Source of the DNA: RBG-16-57-9 sp964529745
Lineage (GTDB): Archaea; Thermoproteota; Bathyarchaeia; TCS64
Direction of reading: 5' to 3'
NCBI GenBank assembly: GCA_964529745.1
Contig: CAZGZR010000004.1
Span: forward strand, 1 to 64,000
DNA: 64,000 bases
A program made the position numbers and the translations under genes. The notes below the pieces were generated by a model. That model did no database searches. It saw only the letters and a list, made by a program, of their open reading frames with translations, and was not told the origin of the DNA. Below, piece after piece: positions 40,529-49,884 of this stretch; position 1 is the stretch's first letter, and the number at the start of each line of letters is the position of its first letter.

Positions 40529-41506
40529 TTACTGATATCGGTCTAGCTTGGTGTTATTGTCTAAATTTTCTAAACGTCTTATTATCTTCTGGGAGTCTCC
40601 CTTGTCGTACTTTATCCAGGGTACCACCATATAGAAGCGGCGGTTAACCCACCGTCTAAGGTGGTGATGGTAGGTTCCCCTCATGTCGTTATAGGGCATC
40701 ACATAGGGCATTACTCCGAGATCGATGAGTGTCTGTACCCTGTGCTTGTCCTGCTCGTAAGTAGTGTTGTAGCCTATCAGCACGTAGAACATTAGGTGAC
40801 GTGGTTTTATGCCGGCGTCTAGAAGCGTCTTTATGCCCTTCAGTACAGGGGGTTCTATCTCAGGGAAGTCCCACGCGAAGTATAGCCGTCGATACCTGAA
40901 GGTTTGATCGTAGTACCATACCTGACTAAGGAGCTCTGCGTTCTCGGGGGTAACAAGTCTGATGTCCAGGCCCTGGCTGAAGGACGTCTTTTTTCTTAGG
41001 TCTATCAACTCCTCTAGCTTGGTGACATAGTTAGGAGAAGCTAGAAAGTTGTTATCGAGAATCTGGATCTTGTTGAACCTTGGTTCCAGGAACTCCTCTA
41101 TTGGTGAGTGTTCACATATCCAACCCTCCTTCTTTGGAACGACGCAGAAGGGACAGTTACGGATGCACCCCCTGCTGGTGAAACCAAGGCTGTAATCTAC
41201 ATCTGGGTAAAGACTGTAATCGGGTTTCAGATGCCGGGCCTCGAGAGGTATTTTGCTGGTCAAGTTGAATCCGGTGCCGCCGAAGAATATCTCTGCGTCC
41301 GGGTACCAGGTTGAGGCCAGTATAGCCTTTTCCCGGTTCTTTGTGAAGACGCAGCTGATATAAACCTCGTCTGGGTTGTGGTCTGAGGCTCCAAAGGATA
41401 CCTCGTTGCCCTGTTTTTTAAAGTAAGTTGACAGTTGCATAAGGGCGAGGTTAGGGTAGTCGCTGCCGTCGGCGTCGATGAGGAGTACGTGTTTATTCAT
41501 GGTCAT
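40529..41506 (-). CDS. Radical SAM protein
   Basis: 325 residues. Cluster motif GCIRNCPFC with Cys114, Cys118 and Cys121. The first 100 residues look like a degenerate B12-binding (Rossmann) domain with FFGGTGF and LID motifs. The order B12-like plus radical SAM is that of many methylthiotransferase-type or uncharacterised enzymes. Overlaps the downstream end of a DNA methyltransferase by 14 bases; may modify DNA, RNA or a cofactor. Confidence 0.8.
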   Translation of the reverse strand: MTMNKHVLLIDADGSDYPNLALMQLSTYFKKQGNEVSFGASDHNPDEVYISCVFTKNREKAILASTWYPDAEIFFGGTGFNLTSKIPLEARHLKPDYSLYPDVDYSLGFTSRGCIRNCPFCVVPKKEGWICEHSPIEEFLEPRFNKIQILDNNFLASPNYVTKLEELIDLRKKTSFSQGLDIRLVTPENAELLSQVWYYDQTFRYRRLYFAWDFPEIEPPVLKGIKTLLDAGIKPRHLMFYVLIGYNTTYEQDKHRVQTLIDLGVMPYVMPYNDMRGTYHHHLRRWVNRRFYMVVPWIKYDKGDSQKIIRRLENLDNNTKLDRYQ

Positions 41507-42983
41507 TGAAATACTCCGTTAGTCTGCCTACGTTCTCAGGTGGGGGCTCGTAGCTGTCGGTTCTGATCCGTCTTTCACACATCTCTACGTATTCGGGGTT
41601 GATCTCTATGCCTATGAAGCGACGGCCAAGCCTTCTTGCTACACGAAGTGCAGTTCCTGATCCTGCGAAGGGGTCAAGGACAACACCGTTTCGGGGGCAG
41701 CCGGCTTTTATGATCGGTTCGATTAACGCGGGAGGAAACACCGCAAAGTGTGCTCCAGAGAAAGAATAGGTGTTTATTTCCCACAGGTCCCCCGGATTTT
41801 TACCTTTTGAGTTTCCTAAAGCATTGTCGTGTGGTTTTCCTTCCCTACGAGCCTGAGCCCTTCTTTGTTGATATTGGTTGTACTGAGTGGATGAATCAAA
41901 TTTAGTTTCGTATCTTTCAGCTAATCCCTTTACTATATCTGCGGGTCTATTGCCGTGTCCAGGTGCATCACCGTATAACTCCCCCTGTTTATCTCCACCC
42001 ATTTGCTGCATTACGGTGGGCTGAGTTATGCGCTGAATAGACGACTCCATGTAAGGCTCTCTTATCGCGTCAAGATCAAAATAGTATTGAAGGTTTATGG
42101 TAGCACCCAACAGCTCCTTAGGTATCTCGTCTCTGCGTTTTACGCCGCCGTGGTCTCTCCACCACTCCTTAAGTTTTAACCAAGTAAGATGTCGAAGAGG
42201 TTGCTTCTCTTTGTTGGGTTGGTTTCCGACTATATGGTAGTTGCTCCGGGCGTCACTGCGGACTAAGAAGAAGACGAACTCGTAACTGCTGGTGAATCTA
42301 TCTCTTGTGCTCTCTGGCATGTGATTAGGCTTATACCAGATAGCAGCGTTTCTAACGAGCCAACCGTCCTCTTGGAGGGCTATAGCTACCCTCGAGGGGA
42401 TTAAGAGAAGCTGCTTAGGCTGAAGCCAGCTGGTAGAGGGTCCATAGTACCGTGCTCGATTCTGGTGGCCTTTATGTTTGTTCCCCGTAAGATCACTTTT
42501 ATCGTATGCTGGATCAGTGCCGCCGGTTATGCTGCAATAGCTATCTCCTAAGTTGAGCCAATAGGATCCATGGGGATTCAACACGCGCTTGATCTCGTGG
42601 GCGACCTCGACCATGTGATCTATGTACATTTGGGGATGGGGTTCGAGGCCTAGACACCCGAGCCAGGCACCACAAAGAGAACAAAAACTACCGCTATTAG
42701 TTGGTCTAGAAATCTCGTCTTGTCTATCCGGGTTCGTTAATGTGGACGTCGAATAATCACCGGGTTTATTGCCTCTCTTATATCCCTGCCATGATAGGTT
42801 TTCACCCCACTCGTGATTACAAGTTGGGTCTCCTCCCCAGATCGTAGGAGGCACCCCATAATCTCTAAGCCCCCAATAGGGTGGAGACGTAACAGCTAGG
42901 TCGACGCAGGACTCGGGCCACACCTTCATGATGGCTCTACAGTCACCGCACAGAACTTGGTTAACAGGTACCTCGTCACTCAT
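41493..42983 (-). CDS. DNA methyltransferase, SPPY type (likely m4C or m6A)
   Basis: 496 residues. Catalytic motif TSPPYWG at 32-38 lies before the SAM motif DPFAGSGTA near 436, so it is a beta-class amino-methyltransferase. SPPY favours N4-cytosine, not conclusively. The middle region of 300 residues is probably the target-recognition part. No restriction nuclease neighbours it; likely self-protection or regulation. Confidence 0.85.
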   Translation of the reverse strand: MSDEVPVNQVLCGDCRAIMKVWPESCVDLAVTSPPYWGLRDYGVPPTIWGGDPTCNHEWGENLSWQGYKRGNKPGDYSTSTLTNPDRQDEISRPTNSGSFCSLCGAWLGCLGLEPHPQMYIDHMVEVAHEIKRVLNPHGSYWLNLGDSYCSITGGTDPAYDKSDLTGNKHKGHQNRARYYGPSTSWLQPKQLLLIPSRVAIALQEDGWLVRNAAIWYKPNHMPESTRDRFTSSYEFVFFLVRSDARSNYHIVGNQPNKEKQPLRHLTWLKLKEWWRDHGGVKRRDEIPKELLGATINLQYYFDLDAIREPYMESSIQRITQPTVMQQMGGDKQGELYGDAPGHGNRPADIVKGLAERYETKFDSSTQYNQYQQRRAQARREGKPHDNALGNSKGKNPGDLWEINTYSFSGAHFAVFPPALIEPIIKAGCPRNGVVLDPFAGSGTALRVARRLGRRFIGIEINPEYVEMCERRIRTDSYEPPPENVGRLTEYFNDHE

Positions 42984-44301
42984 TCACCGCATACTCCGTT
43001 AACTTTATGGGGATAGCGTTGACTCTTTGGACGCCTATCTTATGCCACTTCTTCTTTATCTCTATCCCCACGTAGTTGATCCCCAGCTGCTTGGCTGCCA
43101 CGCACGTCGTATAGGTCCCGCCGAAGGGGTCGACGGCTAACCCTCCTGGAGGCGTACCCAGCCTCAGCAGCCAGGCCATGAGCTTCACCGGCTTGACCGT
43201 GGGGTGAACATTTCTACGGGGCGTAGTCTTGGCGCCGTCGAGCCGCGCTTTTCTCCCTCCCGATAGATTCAGTTTAGACTTTGGCTTTTTCTTTGGACCC
43301 TTGTAGACTCCGTACTCCTTCTCCTTGGTGGTGGGTTTAGGGACGTCCAGGAACCCGTATGTCTCCACCCACACCTTACGGTTCCAGTAGGCAACGTCTT
43401 CTACTATGCCGTGGGCGTCGGCCCACAGGTCGAGGTCGAAGTATCGCCAGCTGTCCCCCTCGTCTCCGTAGGTGTGCTTAGCCTCTATCTCCGTCGGCTC
43501 TCTATCATAGTGGCCATAGGCTACACGGTTAAAGGGGCCGAGGTGGTGGTGAGGCTCTATCTTACCGGACTTGGTTATCGTGCCGTCGCTTAGAGCCTGA
43601 TCTGACACTATGAGATTAGCGGGGAACCTACCCTCCCCTGGGTCTCGTCTCACGGCGTGAGCCTTACCCTGGAAAGCACTGTTACGCGCAGACTCGTATA
43701 GGTCCTTCCTGTACCAGTTGTTATCCTCAAGGGCCTCCTCACCAGAGAGAGGGATAAGGCAGTCACCTACATTGATGGCGCCCGTTCCCCACTCCATGAC
43801 GTTCTCGGCTATCGTGGGCTCGCTCAGGGGCTTATGAACCATAAGAACCGGTTCAAGGGCTGGTTTCAGCCCCGTTATACTTTTCCAACCATTATACCGC
43901 TCTGCAACAGGAAACGATTCATTAAAAAGAGGTAGCATAGGTGAGGCTTTTTTTTCTAGCTCCTTTCTGATGTCCATAGCCTTAGGAAACCCTGTTTTGT
44001 ATATCCAGGATATGAAGCTCTGAGTGGTGACGAACCCCACCTTCTCCAAGAGCAAGACCATTCGTGCGAGGAGGTCCTGACGGGGGCTACACATCACGAA
44101 CGCTATGCCCCCGGGCTTAAGCACCCGGTGCATCTGGGTAAACGCCTCAAGGGGCGGCAGCGTCTTATCCCAATCCAGCTCCATGTACTCTAGACCGTAT
44201 GGGGGGTCCGTTGCGAAAGTGTCCACTGTGTTGTCTTCCCAGGTGTCCATGACCGGGATGCAGTCGCTACAGATCAGTTGATTAACCGGCGGCTTAGGCA
44301 T
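42976..44301 (-). CDS. DNA adenine-type methyltransferase, DPPY type
   Basis: 441 residues. Catalytic DPPYG at 32-36; SAM motif DPFGGTYTT near 400 deviates from the common DPFxGxGT. The opening PVNQLICSDC resembles PVNQVLCGDC of the neighbouring methyltransferase, suggesting common ancestry. Conserved HPTVKPVKLMAWLL is typical of this class. The two genes overlap by 8 bases. Confidence 0.85.
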   Translation of the reverse strand: MPKPPVNQLICSDCIPVMDTWEDNTVDTFATDPPYGLEYMELDWDKTLPPLEAFTQMHRVLKPGGIAFVMCSPRQDLLARMVLLLEKVGFVTTQSFISWIYKTGFPKAMDIRKELEKKASPMLPLFNESFPVAERYNGWKSITGLKPALEPVLMVHKPLSEPTIAENVMEWGTGAINVGDCLIPLSGEEALEDNNWYRKDLYESARNSAFQGKAHAVRRDPGEGRFPANLIVSDQALSDGTITKSGKIEPHHHLGPFNRVAYGHYDREPTEIEAKHTYGDEGDSWRYFDLDLWADAHGIVEDVAYWNRKVWVETYGFLDVPKPTTKEKEYGVYKGPKKKPKSKLNLSGGRKARLDGAKTTPRRNVHPTVKPVKLMAWLLRLGTPPGGLAVDPFGGTYTTCVAAKQLGINYVGIEIKKKWHKIGVQRVNAIPIKLTEYAVNE

Positions 44302-44305
44302 TGCT

Positions 44306-44932
44306 TCACCACTTCCTATCGAAGCTTTCTTTCATCATGGTGCCGGCTATCTTCACGTAGTACATCGCCTGCTCTATCCTCTCCCAGCCGAGGACGTCCT
44401 TGATCTCGTAGGGGCTGAACCCTTTACGGGCTAGCATGGTCGCAAAGGTGCCTCGGAGGCAGTGGGGGAAAAGCCGGTGGTGTAGATCGGTTCTGTCTTC
44501 CAGGTCTGTGAGGAGACGGTTAACGTATTGGCGCCAGGGGTATACCTCCATTACCTCTCTGTGGTCCTTGTAGAACCACTTCAGTTGATCTTTGTACTCG
44601 GGGACGACGGGTATGGTGCGGGCCCCCGCCGGCGTCTTTGGCTGCCAGTATCCTGAGGGCTTGGTGATCTTGTTTTTCTTGTTGCGGTACTCTTCTCTGC
44701 AGGGGGTGCAGTCGCACTTCATTCGGGAGGGTATTGTTATTATCTCCCGGGGCCAATTCACCCAATCTTTTTTCATGTGTGTGAACTCGCTTACCCTGAA
44801 CCCGACGTAGACGAGGCTGCGGAACGAAAAATCGTCTAGTCGGGTGGCGCAGGCGTCTAGCACGGCGTCAACTTCCGGATCGGTTAGAATGTTTTCCTTT
44901 GTCTTGGGCTTAGAGTAGTCCTTGCGAGTCAT
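44306..44932 (-). CDS. Minimal tyrosine recombinase/integrase
   Basis: 208 residues: only the catalytic part, with no normal N-terminal core-binding domain. R46 (GFRVSE), K99, H157-x-x-R160 (HCLRGT), W183 (in LGWE) and Y191/Y192 (AMYYVK) fit the catalytic set. A CDCTPC cluster at 73-78 could bind zinc. Suggests that the element integrates; no flanking att repeat was found by eye. Confidence 0.85.
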   Translation of the reverse strand: MTRKDYSKPKTKENILTDPEVDAVLDACATRLDDFSFRSLVYVGFRVSEFTHMKKDWVNWPREIITIPSRMKCDCTPCREEYRNKKNKITKPSGYWQPKTPAGARTIPVVPEYKDQLKWFYKDHREVMEVYPWRQYVNRLLTDLEDRTDLHHRLFPHCLRGTFATMLARKGFSPYEIKDVLGWERIEQAMYYVKIAGTMMKESFDRKW

Positions 44933-44970
44933 TGTGTTACATCTCTTTCAACTTATGTAATAAGTCTTAA

Positions 44971-45312
44971 GTGCGTAGGGAGAACGGCTTAGGTGAGGCC
45001 ACCATTTTGGTGAAAGACGAGATCGACGAGATAAAGAAACGCATGATGCGTGAGATTATCAAGGAACACAAGGACCGCAATGATCTTACTGAGGCGCTAG
45101 CCTTCCTCCGGGAGATACGCGCAATGGCGGTACAGATGGATTGGGATCCATGGCTGACGAGGCAGGCGCTGGTGATGGCCCTCGAGTTCGACACCTTGGC
45201 CGCCTTGGAGAAGGGCGTAACTCAGCAGCAGCTGGACAACTTTGATGCCCCCGTGAAGGTAAACGTAAGGGAGCTTCATGAGGAGTTCAAGAGACACGGG
45301 GTGAAGTGGTGA
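44971..45312 (+). CDS. Hypothetical helical protein
   Basis: 113 residues from GTG 44971, soon after an AT-rich AACTTATGTAATAAG box, so probably leaderless. Entirely helical and charged (VKDEIDEIKKRMMREIIKEHKD). Starts a run of small rightward genes. No family recognised. Confidence 0.6.
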   Translation: MRRENGLGEATILVKDEIDEIKKRMMREIIKEHKDRNDLTEALAFLREIRAMAVQMDWDPWLTRQALVMALEFDTLAALEKGVTQQQLDNFDAPVKVNVRELHEEFKRHGVKW

Positions 45313-45316
45313 TGAG

Positions 45317-45610
45317 ATGAACGGAGAAAAGACATCTAAAGACTCTATACCAGAGGAGGGACGTATCAAGATTGACGAAAAGACTCGTAAACTGTTTAAA
45401 GATCACGATAATAGTCTTAAGGTCTCTGTTGAGGATAAATCCTGTATAGACTTCATAGAGGATTTGAAGACCCATTGTGCGGACGAGATACAAGGCTCTA
45501 AAAGCTTGATAAAAGAAGGGGTTAACTCAAGATACTACGAAGGAATGAAAGACGCCTATGAGATAGTTTTAGAGAAGATAAAGACGTTTGAAGGTGAAGA
45601 TGATGCTTGA
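45317..45610 (+). CDS. Small hypothetical protein
   Basis: 97 residues, charged, with CIDF and HCADE as the only Cys. Follows the previous gene by 4 bases and overlaps the next. Weak similarity to nothing I know. Confidence 0.6.
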   Translation: MNGEKTSKDSIPEEGRIKIDEKTRKLFKDHDNSLKVSVEDKSCIDFIEDLKTHCADEIQGSKSLIKEGVNSRYYEGMKDAYEIVLEKIKTFEGEDDA

Positions 45611-45947
45611 CGAGAGAACCGCACTACTTTACATCTTGAAGGATGCTGTTGAGAAGATACAGAGCCACGAGGAGACCCTTAGACACATAGTTGAAGAGCT
45701 AACCCAGGCATCCCCCCTAACTGGTGAAATGGTGAAAGATGAAGAGATCTATGAGAGCGTCACGGTGAGGTCCCAGCACAGAGTCACCTTAAAGATGGTT
45801 CCTGAGGGATCGGTGTGTCATCTTCACATATACAGGTCGAAACGCCCCCGGTCATGCAGCTGCGGCGGAAAAGAAGACTGCCCCCTGTGTGAAGGGGAGG
45901 GACAATACTATCCTGTGACGGGGGTGCTGCTGGAGAGGGTTACATGA
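45600..45947 (+). CDS. Zinc-ribbon hypothetical protein
   Basis: 115 residues from ATG 45600 (45603 also possible) after GGTGAAG. A helical N-terminal half and then CSCGGKEDCPLCEGEGQYY, a CxC/CxxC zinc site like those of DnaJ-type fingers. Overlaps the next gene by 4 bases. Confidence 0.65.
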   Translation: MMLDERTALLYILKDAVEKIQSHEETLRHIVEELTQASPLTGEMVKDEEIYESVTVRSQHRVTLKMVPEGSVCHLHIYRSKRPRSCSCGGKEDCPLCEGEGQYYPVTGVLLERVT

Positions 45948-46234
45948 CTCGTCACAGTTGGGACTACGAGAAGAGTCCTGGACGCGCTATCTGTGGTAAC
46001 TGTGGAATGGACGTTAAGGCCTGGAGAGTGAAAGAGGGAGGCCTACCTGAGTGTAAACCTGAGAACGTATTCAAGCAGAGTAGCCTAGACTGTAAGGATC
46101 ACATGACCGCTGCGATAGCCGGGAGCCTCAACTGCTGGTACTGTGGCCGCATGTACACCAAGGCAGAGCTCAAGGCGGGGCGAAAAATCAGTGAAAACCG
46201 GGTGGAAAAAGCCCTGAATCCCGTTCAAAAATAA
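45944..46234 (+). CDS. Cys-rich small protein
   Basis: 96 residues. CGNC near 17-20 and CWYC near 64-67 form a probable zinc ribbon; further Cys at LPEC and LDC. Basic C-terminus. Last gene of this small operon. Confidence 0.6.
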   Translation: MTRHSWDYEKSPGRAICGNCGMDVKAWRVKEGGLPECKPENVFKQSSLDCKDHMTAAIAGSLNCWYCGRMYTKAELKAGRKISENRVEKALNPVQK

Positions 46235-46471
46235 CCCGGTTTCATCATGTAATCAAGTTTCTATGAAAATGCTGTAAAGTAGGGCTCTGGTTGCCGTGAA
46301 GAACGCAAGTCAGGGAGGGGGTTACTTAAGCGTGTTTCGTTAAGACTGTTTGGGAATCCCGTTAATTTACCCACTTTTCCTGTACTCCACTACATAAACC
46401 TGTGAAACATAAATATGAGGCTTAGAGCGTAGACCTTATAACCCTATGGAATAGATACAGATGAGACGGAT
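46235..46471. other. 237-bp intergenic region
   Basis: No ORF and no clear dyad. Holds the CTTATAACC box near 46434-46442 that fits the TTG start at 46472. Apart from this promoter I see nothing definable in it. Confidence 0.4.
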
Positions 46472-46711
46472 TTGCCACGAAAACCGCCAAGTCAGATTGT
46501 AGCCGCAATTTACAATGTAATAAACGTAAAACGAGCTATGAGCGTGAACCAGATAGCGGCGGAGGCCGGCATATCATGGAGAACAGCCAGGGACTACGTT
46601 GATCTTATCCTGAAGGTACAGGACCAACCCCCACTAATAGTCGTCCCCATGGAGGACGGGTTTGACAGATACAAGAGGGAGAGTATGGCAGGGAGGCCTC
46701 CTAAGAAGTGA
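46472..46711 (+). CDS. Winged-helix/HTH regulator
   Basis: 79 residues from TTG 46472, 30 bases after a TATA-like box. IVAAIYNVINVKRAMSVNQIAAEAGISWRTARDYVDLIL is a clear HTH. The tail GRPPKK is basic. First gene of the translocase operon, perhaps its regulator. Confidence 0.7.
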   Translation: MPRKPPSQIVAAIYNVINVKRAMSVNQIAAEAGISWRTARDYVDLILKVQDQPPLIVVPMEDGFDRYKRESMAGRPPKK

Positions 46712-46881
46712 CCGAGATAAACAGGAACAAGCTCAGGCAGGAGACGGTAGCCTTCATGACCGATGGGTGGAGTCGTCATGAGCGGACGCATTTTGACGAC
46801 TGGCTGGAGGAAGAAGTGAAGCCCTACTACTCAGAGCTATACCGTTTCATCAAGGAGGGAGAATATGACCCCACAGCCTAA
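46708..46881 (+). CDS. Small hypothetical protein (57 aa)
   Basis: GTG 46708 overlaps the previous stop and TAA at 46879-46881 overlaps the translocase start by 17 bases. Acidic and helical, ending FIKEGEYDPTA. Supported by coupling on both sides. Confidence 0.5.
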   Translation: MTEINRNKLRQETVAFMTDGWSRHERTHFDDWLEEEVKPYYSELYRFIKEGEYDPTA

Positions 46882-48676
46882 AAGTATCTTAATAGGGTTT
46901 GCGGGGGGCAGCGGAAGCCCCGTGTACCTAGAGCAACATCATACAACCATAAGCGGCCAAACCCAGAAGTCCGGGAAGACCACGGGCGTAAAAGCGATGA
47001 TAGCACGCAGCGCCATGAGGGCCGTGGTGTTCCTCACCAAACGAGGCGAGATAGGGTTCCATGGGTTCCCCGAGATCCAGCCTTATTACCGAGAACCCAA
47101 GAAGGGGGCACTCATAGACTGGCAGTACGTGGAGGCGATACTTACCGCCACCATGGGAGAGAAGATGAAGATAGAGAGGAGCTTCATAATCAACGCCTGC
47201 AAGGGAGCACATAGCCTTGAGGACGTGTACCAGAACATCTTAGGGCGCAAAGAGAAGGCACGCAGAGGCTTCGACATATCGGTGTACACCAACTTGGCCG
47301 CCTACTTCGAGATAATCCTACCCCAGATCAAGGCGCGAAGTTTCGCCACGAGTCTACCCCTTGAGAAGGGCGTCAATGTGATGAACCTGCTGGACCTCAC
47401 GGAGGAGATGCAGGCCCTGGTCCTCCAGGCGACCCTCACCTACATCATGGACCGGATGCGAGGGGTGATAGCGGTGATCCCCGAGGCCTGGAAATTCATA
47501 CCCAAAGAGGGAAACCCAGTAAAACTAGCAGCTGAAAGCTTCATCCGCCAAGGAGCCGCTCTCAACAACTACCTATGGATTGACAGCCAAGATCTAACGG
47601 GTGTGGACACCAAACTGTTGAAGCAGTGTAACAACTGGCTTATGGGATTCCAGAGAGAGCTCAACGAGGCGGAGCGGGTAGCTAAGACGGCGGGCAAGAA
47701 GGTAAGCTACACCATGATCCAGTCGTTGAAGCTGGGGCACTTCGTGCTTCTCCAGGGGACGGAGGACCCCAAGTTGGTGTACCTGTGGCCGGATAGGGTG
47801 CCGATGCAGATGGCGATTGATGTGGCTATGGGACTAATTGAACCGGAGGTAGTGAAGGCATACCTGGAGAAGCTTAGCGAAAAATCGCTGGAAGAGGAGG
47901 AGGAGATGTACAGACAAAAATGCGAGGAGCTTGAAACCGAGAAAAAGCGCCTAGAGGATGAGTTAGAGAAGCTGAGGAGCCAGCCTCCTGAGGGAGGGGT
48001 GGACCCTGAGATCGTGGAGAAGGTGCAGCGCCTGGAGGCCGAGGTAACGGAGCTTAAGGTGCTGAAAGAGGAGTACGATGAACTCAAAGCTGAGAAAGAA
48101 GTGGCAGAGGGTCAATGTGACAAGCTGCTCAAGGAGAAAACCGCCCTCGAGGGGGAGAACACCAAACTGTCTAATGAAGTGGCTAGGATGGAGAACAATG
48201 TGAGGTCCGTTGATCTCATAGCCGAGGCGGTGGCAAACATAGTGTTCCCCAAAGTAGAAGATAAAATCGTGGAGAAACTGAACCTGTCCGCTCCTCGAGG
48301 GGAAGCCGAGTTGGGGGTAGACGTCGAACTAGAGACCTCAAAACCCCATCTTACGCTAACGGAGAGCCGCTACAAGGTGACCTTCAAGGAAGACACCCAG
48401 GAAGGAAGAATCCTGTTGCTATGGATTCGGGGGGAACTGAACAAAGGGGAGGGGTTCACAAAGGGTAAGGTAAGGACCCTCTACAAGAAGTATGGCTGGG
48501 ATAACTATCACGCCCGGTGGACGGGGGACGCCCTAACAAAACTCGTAGATTACGGCTTCCTGGAGACAAAGGTATTCGGGAACCGCACCGACTATTTATT
48601 CACCATGACCCCCGAAGAGGCAGCGAAAGAAGACAAGATGGATCTCGAGGTTGTACCCAAGCTGGTGAAAGTTTGA
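46865..48676 (+). CDS. HerA/VirB4-like DNA translocase with coiled coil and winged helix
   Basis: 603 residues. Walker A GQTQKSGKTT at 31-40 and Walker B-like GVIAVIPEAWKF near 199, a pattern seen in HerA/FtsK-fold ATPases of archaeal viruses and plasmids. About 335-455 is a long coiled coil; about 500-590 resembles a winged helix (KGKVRTLYKKYGWDNYHARWTGDALTKLVDYGFLET). Candidate genome-packaging or DNA-transfer motor; the coiled coil and DNA-binding tail are unusual additions. Confidence 0.75.
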   Translation: MTPQPKSILIGFAGGSGSPVYLEQHHTTISGQTQKSGKTTGVKAMIARSAMRAVVFLTKRGEIGFHGFPEIQPYYREPKKGALIDWQYVEAILTATMGEKMKIERSFIINACKGAHSLEDVYQNILGRKEKARRGFDISVYTNLAAYFEIILPQIKARSFATSLPLEKGVNVMNLLDLTEEMQALVLQATLTYIMDRMRGVIAVIPEAWKFIPKEGNPVKLAAESFIRQGAALNNYLWIDSQDLTGVDTKLLKQCNNWLMGFQRELNEAERVAKTAGKKVSYTMIQSLKLGHFVLLQGTEDPKLVYLWPDRVPMQMAIDVAMGLIEPEVVKAYLEKLSEKSLEEEEEMYRQKCEELETEKKRLEDELEKLRSQPPEGGVDPEIVEKVQRLEAEVTELKVLKEEYDELKAEKEVAEGQCDKLLKEKTALEGENTKLSNEVARMENNVRSVDLIAEAVANIVFPKVEDKIVEKLNLSAPRGEAELGVDVELETSKPHLTLTESRYKVTFKEDTQEGRILLLWIRGELNKGEGFTKGKVRTLYKKYGWDNYHARWTGDALTKLVDYGFLETKVFGNRTDYLFTMTPEEAAKEDKMDLEVVPKLVKV

Positions 48677-48684
48677 CGGAGGGC

Positions 48685-49347
48685 ATGGTTCCATACTTTG
48701 AGGTACCCGACGAGGAGTTGCGGTGGCTGGTTGACAAGGTGAACAGCAGGCTAAAGGCGCCTCTGCCGGCAGAGGAGATACTTAAGTACGCTCGAGAAGA
48801 TTTCACTAAGGCTAATCTGGCTCAGGCGGCGCTTTTGTTTAAGATGCAAGATAGTTACTGCACCAGGTGCGGCGCGTGCTGCCGGACAAGCAACCCGATA
48901 GACTTCACCAAGGAGGAGCTTAGAGCCGTGGCCAAGCGGCTAGGCACCAGCTACAAGCGTCTGAAGAGGAAGCTGAGGGCGACGCCACGGGGTGACGGCC
49001 GAATAATGGTGCCGGGTAAGCCCTGCCCTTTCCTCGAGGGGCGCAACCATTGTACGATATACGATCTGCGTCCTATTGTGTGTAGATGCTATCCCTTAGG
49101 AAAGGGGGTAGGGATGGCGATCCAGGGAAAGGGGTTTATGATGCCGAGCAGCAGCTGCGAGGCCGTACAGGGGATGATGACAGACGTAGTTTTGGCTCAC
49201 ATCGCTTTGGGTAATCTACTTGATGAAAACGACACCATTAGAATCGAGTTGGATTCAGCCTTCTTAGATAAAATAGATAAGATAAGGGAGTACCCTAAAG
49301 CGATTCAGTTTCAGATGCTCTACGAAGCCATGGAGGTTACGCCGTAA
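48685..49347 (+). CDS. YkgJ-type cysteine-cluster protein, second copy
   Basis: 220 residues from ATG 48685; TTG 48673 would overlap the translocase stop. CTRCGACCRTSNPIDFTKEEL, then CPFLEGRNHCTIYDLRPIVCRCYPLG, give the full CxxCxxCC plus C...C...CRxYP signature of PF03692. It is the longer relative of the 93-residue protein at 741. Binds Fe-S or zinc; role unknown. Confidence 0.8.
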   Translation: MVPYFEVPDEELRWLVDKVNSRLKAPLPAEEILKYAREDFTKANLAQAALLFKMQDSYCTRCGACCRTSNPIDFTKEELRAVAKRLGTSYKRLKRKLRATPRGDGRIMVPGKPCPFLEGRNHCTIYDLRPIVCRCYPLGKGVGMAIQGKGFMMPSSSCEAVQGMMTDVVLAHIALGNLLDENDTIRIELDSAFLDKIDKIREYPKAIQFQMLYEAMEVTP

Positions 49348-49877
49348 TGCCCTGGGAGAGATACCAGCCCCCGACGGTGGGAAAAGGAGGGTCCCCCATG
49401 AGGGACAAGGTATCAGTCAGGAAGGACGGGTTTAGCATAAGCAATAACCTGTACGAAGAACACCTGTGCGACCCGAATAGGCCTCTGATAGAGATATTCG
49501 TGAATAAGGATACTCAAGAGATCGGGTTCAGAGCCTCAGAGTACGGACATAAACCAAGGCAAAGGAAAGACACTACCTGCGCCATTGTCTACGCTAAAGG
49601 CATTATGGCCACCTGGAAACCAATTCCTGGTAGGTATCCAGCGAGATATGACCCAGACGCCGACTTGGTTGTGTTTAAGCCAAAGCTTACGGGTAACATT
49701 GAGCAGCGGGAGAATCCACTTGAAGAACAACCTGGGAGGAAGGTGTGCCCTCAGGGCCTTGAAAAGCCCCTCGAGGACCCGGACATCTGCCGCAGCCGCT
49801 GCGAAGGATTCTATAAAAGAAGGTACGGTGACAACCCAGAATCGTGTAGATGGAACGGATGGGAAGAGGGTGTATAG
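49347..49877 (+). CDS. Hypothetical protein with C-terminal Cys cluster
   Basis: 176 residues. N-terminal half beta-rich; C-terminal CPQGLEKPLEDPDICRSRCEGFY...SCRW forms a four-Cys site. Starts by 1-base overlap with the YkgJ gene. The small protein that follows repeats a similar CRW motif. Confidence 0.6.
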   Translation: MPWERYQPPTVGKGGSPMRDKVSVRKDGFSISNNLYEEHLCDPNRPLIEIFVNKDTQEIGFRASEYGHKPRQRKDTTCAIVYAKGIMATWKPIPGRYPARYDPDADLVVFKPKLTGNIEQRENPLEEQPGRKVCPQGLEKPLEDPDICRSRCEGFYKRRYGDNPESCRWNGWEEGV

Positions 49878-49884
49878 ACAAATA

